Assembly: GCA_016867615.1 (NCBI GenBank)
Contig: VGJG01000116.1
Coordinates: forward strand, 1-6,090
Source of the DNA: Candidatus Aminicenantota bacterium
GTDB taxonomy: Bacteria > Acidobacteriota > Aminicenantia > Aminicenantales > JAFGAV01
DNA: 6,090 bases
Direction of reading: 5' to 3'
The position numbers and the translations under genes were made by a program. A model generated the notes under the pieces. That model saw nothing but the letters and a program-made list of their open reading frames with translations, was not told the origin of the DNA and made no database searches. Below, piece after piece: positions 1-6,090 of the stretch (the stretch's first letter is position 1; each line of letters opens with the position of its first letter).

Positions 1-657
1 CTCCGGCGGGCGGACCTGGAGCGGATCACGGCCGCCGTGTCCGAGGCGGAAGCCCGGACGTCGGCCGAGATCGTCACCGTCGTCGCCAGCCAGTCGGGGT
101 CCTACACCGGCCAGGTGCTGCTCGTCTGCCTGGCGGCCATGGCGGCCTACTCCGTGCTCTACTTCGTCTTTATGGGCTTCGTCCAGAAATTCCTCGCCCT
201 CTTCCTGTGGCACGTCCATCCCGTGAACCTGCTGTTCGTCTTTGTGAGCGGGCAGGTTTTGTTCTTCGGGCTGGCCTTCGGCCTGCTGAGCTTCTTTCCC
301 CGGCTTCGACGGGGCGTCGTGTCGGGGAAGGACAGGAACGCCCGGGTCCGGCTGCGCGCCGAATCGGCCTTCTACCGTTACAACGTCACGGCCACGGGCG
401 CGGGCAACGGATTGCTGCTCTACATCTCCCTTTTTGAGCGAAGGGTCGAGCTCCTCGTGGACTCGGGCATCGCCGCCAGGGTGAAGAATGAGACCTGGCA
501 GGACGTTGTGGACGGGATCGTCTCCGGCATCCGTGAGGGCCGGTTCGTACCCGCCGTGGAGAGCGCGGTCGCCCGCTGCGGCGCCGTCTTGGCCGGACCC
601 TTCCCGCGGCGGCAGGGCGACGTCAACGAGCTGCCCGACAAACCGGTGGTGGAGTGA
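1..657 (+). CDS. TPM-domain integral membrane protein (COG3762-like), 5' end cut by window edge
   Basis: The reading frame is open from base 1 (LRRADLERITAAV...), so the GTG at 37 is internal and the true start lies a few codons to the left. 218-219 residues are visible, close to the usual size of about 220. The N-terminal TPM-type motif (ADLERI..AVSEAEARTSAEIV) is followed by two hydrophobic segments (visible residues about 39-63 and 76-100). A second conserved half follows, with GNGLLLYISLFERRVELLVD at about 136-155, a Trp-containing helix, and the terminal NELPDKPVV motif typical of the family. The two membrane helices split the TPM fold, as is usual in this group. The biochemical role is not established; members often sit beside LemA and YgcG-like genes and are thought to act at the cell envelope. 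Its stop codon is 2 bp before the next ATG, which suggests translational coupling. Family call is confident; function is unknown. Confidence 0.88.
   Translation, partial: LRRADLERITAAVSEAEARTSAEIVTVVASQSGSYTGQVLLVCLAAMAAYSVLYFVFMGFVQKFLALFLWHVHPVNLLFVFVSGQVLFFGLAFGLLSFFPRLRRGVVSGKDRNARVRLRAESAFYRYNVTATGAGNGLLLYISLFERRVELLVDSGIAARVKNETWQDVVDGIVSGIREGRFVPAVESAVARCGAVLAGPFPRRQGDVNELPDKPVVE
651..654 (+). promoter_or_regulatory. Ribosome binding site deciding the start of the second TPM gene
   Basis: GGAG sits 5 nt before the ATG at 660. An in-frame GTG at 654 overlaps this GGAG and would have no comparable site, so ATG 660 is preferred. The resulting N-terminus (MRKALLSLLVV) is also a normal signal peptide start. 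Confidence 0.7.
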
Positions 658-659
658 CC

Positions 660-1415
660 ATGCGCAAAGCCCTGTTGAGCCTGCTCGTCGTCCTGGCCGC
701 GGCCGGGCCGGTGCTGGGGTTGAGAGTGCCCGCCCTCAAGGGGCGGGTCAACGACTATGCCGGCGTCCTGAAGCCCGAGGAGGAGAGGGCGCTGGAGAAC
801 TACCTGGCCTCGGTCGAGGCCAGCACTTCGGCCCAGATGGTGCTGTTGACCGTTCCCTCGCTCGAGGGCGACCCCCTGGAGGATTTTTCCATGAGGGTGG
901 TCGAAGCTTGGAAGATCGGCCGCAAGGGACAAGACAACGGCCTCCTCCTTCTGGTGGCCGTCGAGGACCGGGAAGTCAGGATCGAGGTCGGCTACGGGCT
1001 GGAGGGCATTCTGCCCGACGGCAAGTGCGGGACGATCATCCGGCAGGTGATCGTGCCGCGTTTCCGCGAGGGCAACTACTATGAGGGCATCAACAAGGCC
1101 TTCGAGGTCATGGGCCAGGCCGTCGCCGGCGACCCCAGCCAGCTCAAGGTTCTGGAATCCAATGAATCCAAGAGCCCGGGGGGGCCGGGAGCCTTGTTCA
1201 TCGTCCTGATCCTGCTGTTCATCGTCCTGAAGATCGTCTCCCCCTGCCGCAAAGGACGCTGGTACTCGAGCCGCTCCGGGGACGGATGGCGCCCGTCCGG
1301 CGGCGGGTTCTCGGGAGGACGATCGTCCGGTTCGAGCGGCTTCGGCGGCGGGGGAGGCGGGTTCAGCGGCGGGGGAGGGAGCTTCGGCGGCGGCGGCGCA
1401 TCGGGCCGCTGGTGA
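660..1415 (+). CDS. Exported YgcG-type TPM-domain protein with Gly-rich tail
   Basis: 251 residues from ATG 660. Residues 1-20 form a signal peptide (MRK, a hydrophobic core, then a likely cleavage after PVLG). Residues about 28-155 are a TPM domain with the family signatures VNDYAGVL (30-37), AWKIGRKGQDNGLLLLVA (83-100), the IEVGYGLEGILPDG stretch (108-121), and IIRQVIVPRFREGNYYEGI (126-144). A linker leads to one transmembrane helix (about 178-194), then a short basic patch and a Gly/Ser-rich tail (213-249) ending in ASGRW, the usual end of YgcG-like proteins. The expected topology is an extracytoplasmic TPM domain anchored from its C-terminal side with the Gly-rich tail inside. Some TPM proteins are linked to phosphatase activity (plant TLP18.3) or photosystem repair (Psb32), but the bacterial YgcG role is unclear. 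It is in an operon with the preceding TPM membrane gene. Confidence 0.9.
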   Translation: MRKALLSLLVVLAAAGPVLGLRVPALKGRVNDYAGVLKPEEERALENYLASVEASTSAQMVLLTVPSLEGDPLEDFSMRVVEAWKIGRKGQDNGLLLLVAVEDREVRIEVGYGLEGILPDGKCGTIIRQVIVPRFREGNYYEGINKAFEVMGQAVAGDPSQLKVLESNESKSPGGPGALFIVLILLFIVLKIVSPCRKGRWYSSRSGDGWRPSGGGFSGGRSSGSSGFGGGGGGFSGGGGSFGGGGASGRW

Positions 1416-1474
1416 AAGCCCCGCTCCTCTGAATTGTTCCCTGGAAATTTGGCTGAAGCGCCCGGGGGGTCGCC

Positions 1475-1837
1475 TTATTTCTTGACCGCCTTCCAATCCA
1501 TGGAGCCGAAGTCGCCCATCTGGGCCTGGCCGCTCATGGTGTTGCCCTCGACCGTGCCCTTGTAAACCACGGTGAATTCGCCGCGGGGGGTCGTGCGGAT
1601 GACCGACCACTCGATGGCGTTGCCCTTGACGGTGCCCTGACCGGTGGACTCTCCGCGCTGGGTGGTCATGGTGACGGTGATCTTTTCCCCGTCCTGGGCG
1701 ATGGTCATGGGGTTGGTCATCTCGCCCCGGGGCGAATTGACCGTGATCTCCCAGGAGCCGGCCACAGAGGCCGTCTGGGCCGCGTAGGCGAGGCAGGCGA
1801 GGGCCAGGAAGCTCAGAATGGCTATGGTTTTTTTCAT
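1475..1837 (-). CDS. Small secreted beta-strand protein of unknown function
   Basis: 120 residues. Residues 1-20 form a signal peptide (MKKTIAILSFLALACLAYA, with cleavage near AYA-A). Cys15 lies in LALAC, but the -3 residue is Ala and hydrophobic residues follow, so a lipoprotein is less likely than signal peptidase I cleavage. The mature part is alternating beta-strand pattern: GSWEITV (28-33), KITVTMT (52-58), IEWSVI (75-80), FTVVYKGTVEGN (88-99) and a final MDWKAVKK. RGE recurs at 37, 61 and 85, exactly 24 residues apart, each time at the end of a strand. Similar GTW.../GTVKGN-type secreted proteins are common in Acidobacteriota-like genomes, probably small beta-barrels or sandwiches; this is a recollection of pattern, not a search result. 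An in-frame extension to 1963 runs through the 19-bp repeat and the end of the URO-D gene and is rejected because of the strong Shine-Dalgarno site and signal peptide at 1837. Confidence 0.82.
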   Translation of the reverse strand: MKKTIAILSFLALACLAYAAQTASVAGSWEITVNSPRGEMTNPMTIAQDGEKITVTMTTQRGESTGQGTVKGNAIEWSVIRTTPRGEFTVVYKGTVEGNTMSGQAQMGDFGSMDWKAVKK

Positions 1838-1843
1838 GGTCTT

Positions 1844-1849
1844 CTCCTT
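1844..1849 (-). promoter_or_regulatory. Ribosome binding site deciding the start of the secreted protein
   Basis: Read on the - strand this is AAGGAG, 6 nt before ATG 1837. It fixes the start there rather than at the upstream in-frame ATG at 1963. Confidence 0.75.
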
Positions 1850-1863
1850 CACGCTTTTAGACG

Positions 1864-1893
1864 CCCCCACCTCTTTTTTTCTTCCAATGGGGG
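1864..1893 (-). other. Possible leader hairpin upstream of the secreted protein
   Basis: On the - strand CCCCCA (1893-1888) can pair with TGGGGG (1869-1864) around an 18-nt A-rich loop. The first arm is made largely by the C-tract of repeat copy A. The stem is only 6 bp and the loop is large, so this is a weak call. It would lie in the 5' leader, 14 nt before the AAGGAG site. Confidence 0.25.
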
Positions 1894-1907
1894 ACACAAT
1901 ACCTATT
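1889..1907 (-). repeat. 19-bp repeat element, copy A
   Basis: Reads AATAGGTATTGTGTCCCCC on the - strand, identical to copy B and one base different from copy C. It lies 12 bp after the URO-D stop codon and 51 bp before the ATG of the secreted protein, pointing towards the latter. Outside the 19 bp, A and B show partial similarity on the AATAGG side (A has CCCTATTTTG and B has CCCGATTTCG with a small gap), so the full unit may be about 35 bp. Origin and function are not known from the sequence. Confidence 0.85.
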
Positions 1908-1919
1908 TCCCTATTTTGT

Positions 1920-3110
1920 TTATGGCCCGGCGCTTCGGCCATAGACGCACTTCCCGGCTTCATCGGCGTACGCTTCGAGAAGTTCCGGATCGGCGTCGAA
2001 GAAATGGTCGGAAGGGGCGAGGATATACCCGCCGCCCGGACCCGCGGCTTCGAAGCAGCGGCGCACCGCCCGCCGTGTGTCCTCGGGCGCGCAGCCCAGG
2101 AAGTGGTGAAATTGGTCGAACCCGCCGATGAGGCACACCCGGTCTCCGACGCGTCGCTTGGCTTCCCCGAGGTCGGCGTCCCCCCCCATCGAGGCGGGAG
2201 TGAAGGTTTCCATGGCGTCGACGCCCAGGGCGGCTATGATTTCGAGGAGGGGCATCATGCCGCCGCAGGTGTGGTAGACGATCCTCTGTCCGGCTTCATG
2301 GGCCAGCCGGATGAGCTCCGCGTCGAAGGGCGCCACGAATTCCTCGAAAATGCGGGGAGAGATGACGGTCGAGGACGCGTCGCCGCCGCCGAGCTCCACC
2401 AGGTCGAATTTCGCCCCGTGAAGGGACCGGACATAGGGCTTTTTTCTCTCGAGAAGGATGCCGAGGAACGCCCGCAGCCAATCCGGGTCGTCATAGGCGG
2501 CCAAGATCAGGTTTTCGATGCCGTATAAGACCGCGGCGTCCTGCCAGCAACCCGGCTGGCCGGCCACGTCGAAGCCGGGGACCGTCCCCCTGACCAGGCC
2601 GCGCCCGGCGAACAATTCCGCCTCACGATTGACCGCCTCCGCATCGCACAGCGGCGCCGGAGCATAAGCGGCGATCAGGTCGATGTCGCTTTTTTCCTTT
2701 ATCAGGCGCTCCGAAACCCAGGCCGTGTTCTCGTCTGTTCGCATCACCAGGGAAAGAGAACGGCGCGGGGTCAGAAACTCGTAGCGCACGGACCGGTGAT
2801 CGGGCAGGTGTGTTTTCCTGAGTTGCCAGGAGTCCGAGAGAAGGATCCGCGGCTCGTCCAATCCGGGGCCTGCGCCGGGGCCGGAGGCGCTCCGGCCGGG
2901 ATAAAAATAGGCGCCGTTCCGGATGTCCGGTTTATGGGCGTCAAGCCAGAGGATGGGATCCAGGCCGAACCGGTCGAAAAACGCCTGAACGGACAGGCCT
3001 TCCAGGCGCCTTCTGAGAAAGGACTCCTGCACGTGGTGGGTTGTGACGGGCAGCCGGTCGGGGACCTTCCGCTCCAGCGCGGCCAGCAGCCGTTCTCTCG
3101 AGGTCATCAT
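1920..3110 (-). CDS. URO-D superfamily protein, methyltransferase-like (not HemE)
   Basis: 396 residues from ATG 3110; the adjacent ATG 3107 (MTSRERLLAAL) matches the usual family N-terminus equally well. Signatures (numbering from 3110): TSRERLLAALERKVPDRLP near the N-terminus; LVELGGGDASSTVISPRIFEEF (237-258); the H-x-C-G motif YHTCGG (279-284); LGVDAME (295-301); GGFDQ (329-333); GGGYILAPSDH (359-369). This is the layout of the URO-D-like TIM barrels that include the MtaA/MtbA zinc methyltransferases, where H-x-C supplies two zinc ligands. The third Cys near the C-terminus of those enzymes is not obvious here. The RQAGR motif of true uroporphyrinogen decarboxylase (HemE) is absent. No corrinoid-protein partner is visible nearby, so methyl transfer is an inference and the substrate is unknown. 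No Shine-Dalgarno precedes either ATG; repeat copy B lies 3 bp upstream. An in-frame GTG at 3122 lies inside the repeat. Confidence 0.87.
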   Translation of the reverse strand: MMTSRERLLAALERKVPDRLPVTTHHVQESFLRRRLEGLSVQAFFDRFGLDPILWLDAHKPDIRNGAYFYPGRSASGPGAGPGLDEPRILLSDSWQLRKTHLPDHRSVRYEFLTPRRSLSLVMRTDENTAWVSERLIKEKSDIDLIAAYAPAPLCDAEAVNREAELFAGRGLVRGTVPGFDVAGQPGCWQDAAVLYGIENLILAAYDDPDWLRAFLGILLERKKPYVRSLHGAKFDLVELGGGDASSTVISPRIFEEFVAPFDAELIRLAHEAGQRIVYHTCGGMMPLLEIIAALGVDAMETFTPASMGGDADLGEAKRRVGDRVCLIGGFDQFHHFLGCAPEDTRRAVRRCFEAAGPGGGYILAPSDHFFDADPELLEAYADEAGKCVYGRSAGP

Positions 3111-3112
3111 AA

Positions 3113-3478
<366 letters not shown>

Positions 3479-3511
3479 GCCCCGTTTCTGCGATCCGTCC
3501 CGACCGCGAAG

Positions 3512-3543
3512 AATAGGAGAGAGATTTCTCTCCTATTTTTTTT
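3512..3543 (+). terminator. Strong rho-independent terminator after the ferredoxin gene
   Basis: Perfect 11-bp stem AATAGGAGAGA (3512-3522) / TCTCTCCTATT (3527-3537) with a GATT loop, running into eight consecutive T (3536-3543). Only 7 bp separate the last T from the ATG of the following gene. Confidence 0.93.
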
Positions 3544-3550
3544 GCTTTCC

Positions 3551-4645
3551 ATGACCGACCAACGAAAGGAAACCCCCGCCGGCGGACCCTCCGGCCAAAC
3601 CGGACCCATTCCTCCGGCCGAGGGCGCCCTTTCCCCGCCGCCGGCGCCGCTCGACCCGCCCCCCGGGACGCAGGACACGCCTCCGCCGCCCGCGTTCCCG
3701 GCCGCCCCCCAGCATCCGCCCCTCCGCAGGGAGTCGTTTTTCTCGAAAAAAAGGCCCTGGCTCAACGCCCTCCTCTTCGCCCTGACGGCGGCCTCGACGT
3801 ATTTCGTCGGACTGGCCCAGAGCGCCGCCTACATCCAGGTCGAGAGGAGCGGCCCGGCGGCCGAGCTCGCCCTGGACCCCTCGCTCCTGTCCGACCCGGC
3901 CGTGGTCAGGATGAGCCTGTTCTATGTCTTCGTTTTAATCGGCATTCTGCTCGGCCACGAGCTCGGCCATTACCTGGCCTGCCGCCGCTACGGCATCGAT
4001 TCCACGCTTCCCTATTTCATGCCCTTTCCGAACTTGATCGGCACCCTCGGGGCGTTCATCAAGATCCGCTCTCCCATCCGCCGCAAGCATGAGCTCTTCG
4101 ACATCGGGGCCGCCGGCCCCCTGACCGGCTTTCTCCTGGCCCTGCCGGCCATGGCCTACGGCCTGTCGCAGAGCCGGGTGGCGGTCGAAGCCTCCGGGGA
4201 CGGCTGGCTGAGCCTCGGCGACCCCCTGCTTCTCAAGCTCCTGTCGGGCGTTTTCTCTCCCCATCCGCAGGCGGCCGCCCTCCTCCTCCATCCCGTGGCC
4301 TTCGCCGGCTGGGTGGGCATGCTGGTCACCGCCTTCAACCTCTTTCCCATCGGCCAGCTGGACGGCGGCCATGTCGTCTACGCGCTCTTCGGCCGGCGGG
4401 CGCGCCTCATCGCCGTGCTTGCTCTCTTCGCCTTCGTCGTCCTGGGCGTTTTTTTCTGGGTGGGCTGGTTCGTCTGGGCGGTCTTGATCCTCGTCGTGGG
4501 ACTGAAGCATCCGCCCATCCTCGACGAGAACGCCCCCTTATCGGCCGGCCGGAAGCTTCTGGCCGCCGCGCTCGTGCTGATTTTCGTCCTGTCCTTCATT
4601 CCCGACCCGATCAAAGGGTTCAGCCTGCTCTCTCTCGTCCTCTGA
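3551..4645 (+). CDS. Site-2 protease family (M50) intramembrane metalloprotease, EGY-like
   Basis: 364 residues from ATG 3551. Residues about 8-58 are a Pro-rich, probably cytoplasmic tail, followed by a basic patch (RRESFFSKKRP). Hydrophobic segments lie at about 71-90, 121-136, 186-204, 250-268, 284-315 and 335-351. The zinc site is HELGH at 136-140 in a membrane segment. The third ligand is expected from the Asp in FNLFPIGQLDGGH (262-274; D271). Between them, LIGTLGAFIKIRSPIRRKHELFDIGAAGPLTGF is typical of the EGY/S2P-like subgroup. Such enzymes cut transmembrane segments of substrates such as anti-sigma factors; no substrate candidate or PDZ domain is visible. No Shine-Dalgarno precedes the ATG and a terminator abuts it, so the start is somewhat uncertain; a later non-ATG start in the Pro-rich tail would not affect the catalytic part. 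No hairpin terminator follows, only a T-rich stretch. Confidence 0.92.
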   Translation: MTDQRKETPAGGPSGQTGPIPPAEGALSPPPAPLDPPPGTQDTPPPPAFPAAPQHPPLRRESFFSKKRPWLNALLFALTAASTYFVGLAQSAAYIQVERSGPAAELALDPSLLSDPAVVRMSLFYVFVLIGILLGHELGHYLACRRYGIDSTLPYFMPFPNLIGTLGAFIKIRSPIRRKHELFDIGAAGPLTGFLLALPAMAYGLSQSRVAVEASGDGWLSLGDPLLLKLLSGVFSPHPQAAALLLHPVAFAGWVGMLVTAFNLFPIGQLDGGHVVYALFGRRARLIAVLALFAFVVLGVFFWVGWFVWAVLILVVGLKHPPILDENAPLSAGRKLLAAALVLIFVLSFIPDPIKGFSLLSLVL

Positions 4646-4895
4646 TTTTTTCTTTTATTCACAATTCCTGTGGATATCCTGTGGAAATCACCAAGCAATA
4701 ATTCTGAATCTCATAAAATCTGAATAAGATATGGCTCTTTGCACTGAAAGTCGTCAGCGCAGTTTTGCCCTGCGGCGAAAATCAATTTGCGATGATTCCT
4801 CAACTTCCGGATTTGAGAACGCTTCCGCGCGCCTCGGCGAATTTGAAAATTATCGGTCGTTGGCCTATGATGGATGTCTTAGAAAAGAGAAGAAG
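4646..4895 (+). other. 250-bp AT-richer intergenic region, leader of the zinc-ribbon gene
   Basis: No convincing gene. The frame of the downstream gene is open back to an ATG at 4731, but this part lacks the GC-rich third-position pattern of its neighbours and shows no domain. It holds a T-rich stretch (4646-4659), the 11-bp tandem repeat at 4666-4687, two TCTGAAT copies 16 bp apart (4703-4709, 4719-4725), and a weak promoter-like pair, TTCTGA (4702-4707) and TAAGAT (4725-4730), spaced 17 nt. CGCAG/CTGCG near 4757 can form a short hairpin. A start near 4737 would give a leader of about 160 nt. Confidence 0.5.
4666..4687 (+). repeat. 11-bp tandem repeat containing DnaA-box-like TGTGGA
   Basis: TCCTGTGGATA (4666-4676) followed directly by TCCTGTGGAAA (4677-4687), differing at one base. 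TGTGGATAT is 8/9 and TGTGGAAAT 7/9 to the DnaA box TGTGGATAA. The 11-bp period places both copies on about the same face of the helix. Two sites alone do not make an origin; a regulator site or chance is equally possible. Confidence 0.5.
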
Positions 4896-5744
4896 ATGGA
4901 AAACGCATTCAAAAGTGCAGAGGAAACCTACGCCGGCCTGAAAGAGCGCTTTCGCCGCCAGGAGATCGCCCGCCAGGAATTCCTGGACGCGATGAAGAAC
5001 CTCCAGGTCCGGGACGACCAGGGGCGCCTATGGATGATCGGCAACCAGAGCGGCCAATGGTATTATCTCAAGGGAAAAGAGTGGGTCCAGGACTCCCCCC
5101 CGGTCCAGAAGAAAGAATCCCGCCAGGTCTGCCCCTATTGCGGACTGGAAAACAAGCCCGAAGCCCTGGCCTGCGCCCGGTGCGGGGGCAACGTGCGCGT
5201 CGCCGCCGATGTCTGTCCCCAGTGCGGCTCCGGCTTGGAGGCCCCCCTCTACCGCTGTCCGGTGTGCGATGTTCCCGAGTCGCAGTCGGAGGAAGGCCGC
5301 CCGGCCAAGTCTTCGAAACAAGGAAAAACAGCGAAAACGCCCGCCGCTCCGGCGGCCGTTCAGCCGCCCGGGTCCGGGTCCTCCGGGACCGCCGGATCCG
5401 TGGCTCCGGCCCCGGGTGCGTCCAAGGAATTTCTCGCCCAATCGCTCGGCGCGCCCTCGTTTTTCTTCTTCGGCGGGGCGATGGGCATCGTCGTCGGCAT
5501 CGTCCTGGGCGCCTTCGCCGGCTCCACGCGCTTTTTATCGGCGCTCGTGTCCCTCCTGCCCGCCTTCCTGTCCGACATGCAGGGCACGCTGCTCGGCGCC
5601 GTGGTCTATGCCGCCGCAGGCGGATTGGCCGGTTTCCTGGCGCTCGGCCTGGTCTTTTTTCTTCTAGCCGCCTTCATCAACCTCATCCTCTCTTTTGTGG
5701 GGGGGGTGAAGATCCGACTGGAGACGCCCCGCGCGGGCCGCTGA
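4896..5744 (+). CDS. Double zinc-ribbon protein with C-terminal membrane segments
   Basis: 282 residues from ATG 4896 (MENAFKSAEETYAGLKERF); a purine-rich AAGAGAAGAAG stretch immediately precedes it, a weak ribosome binding site. Residues about 8-70 are a charged helix (YAGLKERFRRQEIARQEFLDAM) leading into a Trp/Tyr motif, RLWMIGNQSGQWYYLKGKEWVQDSPP (44-69). This GxWMI..xxGxWYxxxGxxWVxxxPP pattern recurs in membrane or regulatory proteins of several phyla, function unknown. Two zinc ribbons follow: C79-x2-C82/C93-x2-C96 and C107-x2-C110/C121-x2-C124. A low-complexity Pro/Ala/Gly/Ser linker covers 130-175. Hydrophobic segments lie at about 187-208 and 231-268, probably two to three helices, with a short basic end. 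Probably a membrane-anchored protein with a cytoplasmic zinc-ribbon head; no enzymatic domain is seen. The gene ends 10 bp from the convergent hypF stop. Confidence 0.82.
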   Translation: MENAFKSAEETYAGLKERFRRQEIARQEFLDAMKNLQVRDDQGRLWMIGNQSGQWYYLKGKEWVQDSPPVQKKESRQVCPYCGLENKPEALACARCGGNVRVAADVCPQCGSGLEAPLYRCPVCDVPESQSEEGRPAKSSKQGKTAKTPAAPAAVQPPGSGSSGTAGSVAPAPGASKEFLAQSLGAPSFFFFGGAMGIVVGIVLGAFAGSTRFLSALVSLLPAFLSDMQGTLLGAVVYAAAGGLAGFLALGLVFFLLAAFINLILSFVGGVKIRLETPRAGR

Positions 5745-5754
5745 GCGTCGGCCG

Positions 5755-6090
5755 TCAACGCTTCGACATCAGCCGGTTCAGGGCGTAAGCGACCTGCCCC
5801 AGGGAGAGGGACTCGTCGTTCGGGGAATAGTTCTCCGGTCGGAGGACGCGGAACCCGCCTCTTTTCAGCCGCCGGAGACACGCCTCAAGAAGCCTTTTGT
5901 TCAGGAACACGCCTCCCACGAGGACCACGGTGTCGATTCCTTCCCGCCGCCGCGCCGTTTGCGCGGCCTTAAGCACGGCGCGGGCCAGGGTTTCGTGGAA
6001 ACGGGCGGAGACGACGGGCGCCGGCGTCCCGGCCGCGACGTCCTCCGCCACGGCCGCGACCGTCGGCAGGAACGAGACCTCGAGGGGCGG
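5755..6090 (-). CDS. hypF: Carbamoyltransferase HypF, C-terminal fragment (runs off right edge)
   Basis: 111 residues visible; the frame stays open to the window edge (PPLEVSFLPTVAAVAEDV...), so the GTG at 6051 is internal and the start lies outside. HypF is usually about 750 residues, so only the last seventh is present. It matches the end of the Kae1-like domain: SARFHETLARAV (visible 28-39), VVLVGGVFLNKRLLEACL (55-72) and SPNDESLSLGQVAYAL (89-104). HypF transfers a carbamoyl group to HypE, which dehydrates it to the cyanide ligand of [NiFe] hydrogenase, so the organism probably makes such an enzyme and other hyp genes may lie to the right. The usual PPNDGG motif is SPNDES here. Another Kae1/TobZ-like carbamoyltransferase is a less likely alternative. 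It converges with the zinc-ribbon gene and no terminator is visible in the 10-bp gap. Confidence 0.85.
   Translation of the reverse strand, partial: PPLEVSFLPTVAAVAEDVAAGTPAPVVSARFHETLARAVLKAAQTARRREGIDTVVLVGGVFLNKRLLEACLRRLKRGGFRVLRPENYSPNDESLSLGQVAYALNRLMSKR

Noticed and set aside
1291..1412. GC-rich, repetitive GGCGGCGGG tract as a DNA repeat element
   Set aside because: It is explained by the Gly-rich C-terminal tail of the YgcG-type protein, a normal feature of that family.
1416..1474. Terminator between the convergent TPM and secreted-protein genes
   Set aside because: The 59-bp gap contains G/C runs but no convincing stem followed by a T-tract on either strand.
420..1610. Long open frame (396 codons) on the - strand opposite the TPM genes
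   Set aside because: Its translation is low-complexity Arg/Pro/Ala/Gly/His-rich sequence with no domain, and it lies antisense to a well-supported TPM gene. It is a product of high GC.
1818..2528. Open frame of 236 codons on the + strand across the URO-D gene
   Set aside because: Antisense to a clear URO-D-family protein with recognisable motifs; the frame lacks a ribosome binding site and any domain.
1920..3110. Annotation of the URO-D-family gene as heme-pathway HemE
   Set aside because: The RQAGR-type N-terminal substrate motif is absent, the protein has the H-x-C-G motif of the methyltransferase-like branch, and no other heme genes are nearby.
3935..4510. Open frame of 191 codons on the - strand opposite the protease gene
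   Set aside because: Mirror of the HELGH protease coding sequence, with a low-complexity Glu/Asp/His/Gly-rich translation typical of GC-rich antisense frames.
4731..4895. N-terminal extension of the zinc-ribbon protein starting at ATG 4731
   Set aside because: The 55 extra residues have no domain, codon use is AT-rich unlike the rest of the gene, and ATG 4896 begins the recognisable helical domain. No good ribosome binding site precedes 4731.

Overview
The window is about 6.1 kb of GC-rich bacterial DNA with tightly packed genes, short gaps and one AT-richer leader region (about 4646-4895). No rRNA, tRNA, CRISPR array or transposase gene is visible. The gene content is a YgcG/TPM pair, a small secreted beta-strand protein of a type common in Acidobacteriota-like genomes, a URO-D-family methyltransferase-like protein, a YfhL-type ferredoxin, an EGY-like site-2 protease, a zinc-ribbon membrane protein and HypF. 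This suggests an anaerobic or facultative bacterium with a [NiFe] hydrogenase, possibly in or near Acidobacteriota or Aminicenantes. The phylum is an inference from family impressions, not a measurement.

Left block (1-1415, + strand): two TPM-domain genes in an operon. The first is a membrane protein whose first few codons lie off the left edge. The second is exported and has a TPM domain, one C-terminal membrane helix and a Gly-rich tail. Middle block (1475-3110, - strand): a small secreted protein and, upstream of it, a URO-D-family gene. The right half starts with a ferredoxin gene (3233-3478, +), divergent from the URO-D gene and closed by a very clear intrinsic terminator. An intramembrane protease gene (3551-4645, +) starts immediately after that terminator. 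A 250-bp non-coding stretch leads to a double zinc-ribbon membrane protein (4896-5744, +). The 3' end of hypF (5755-6090, -) converges on it with a 10-bp gap and runs off the right edge.

The most unusual feature is a 19-bp element, AATAGGTATTGTGTCCCCC, present three times (two exact copies, one with a single change). Each copy lies just upstream of a gene and points towards it: the secreted-protein gene, the URO-D gene and the ferredoxin gene. Two copies form an inverted pair in the divergent URO-D/ferredoxin region, and the URO-D gene is bracketed by direct copies. The elements overlap promoter-like sequences, and their GTG triplet is in frame with all three downstream genes. The copies could be dispersed REP/MITE-like repeats or a shared cis-regulatory site; this window alone cannot decide. 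Apart from this the region looks like ordinary chromosomal housekeeping and accessory DNA, and I see no clear novel multi-gene system.
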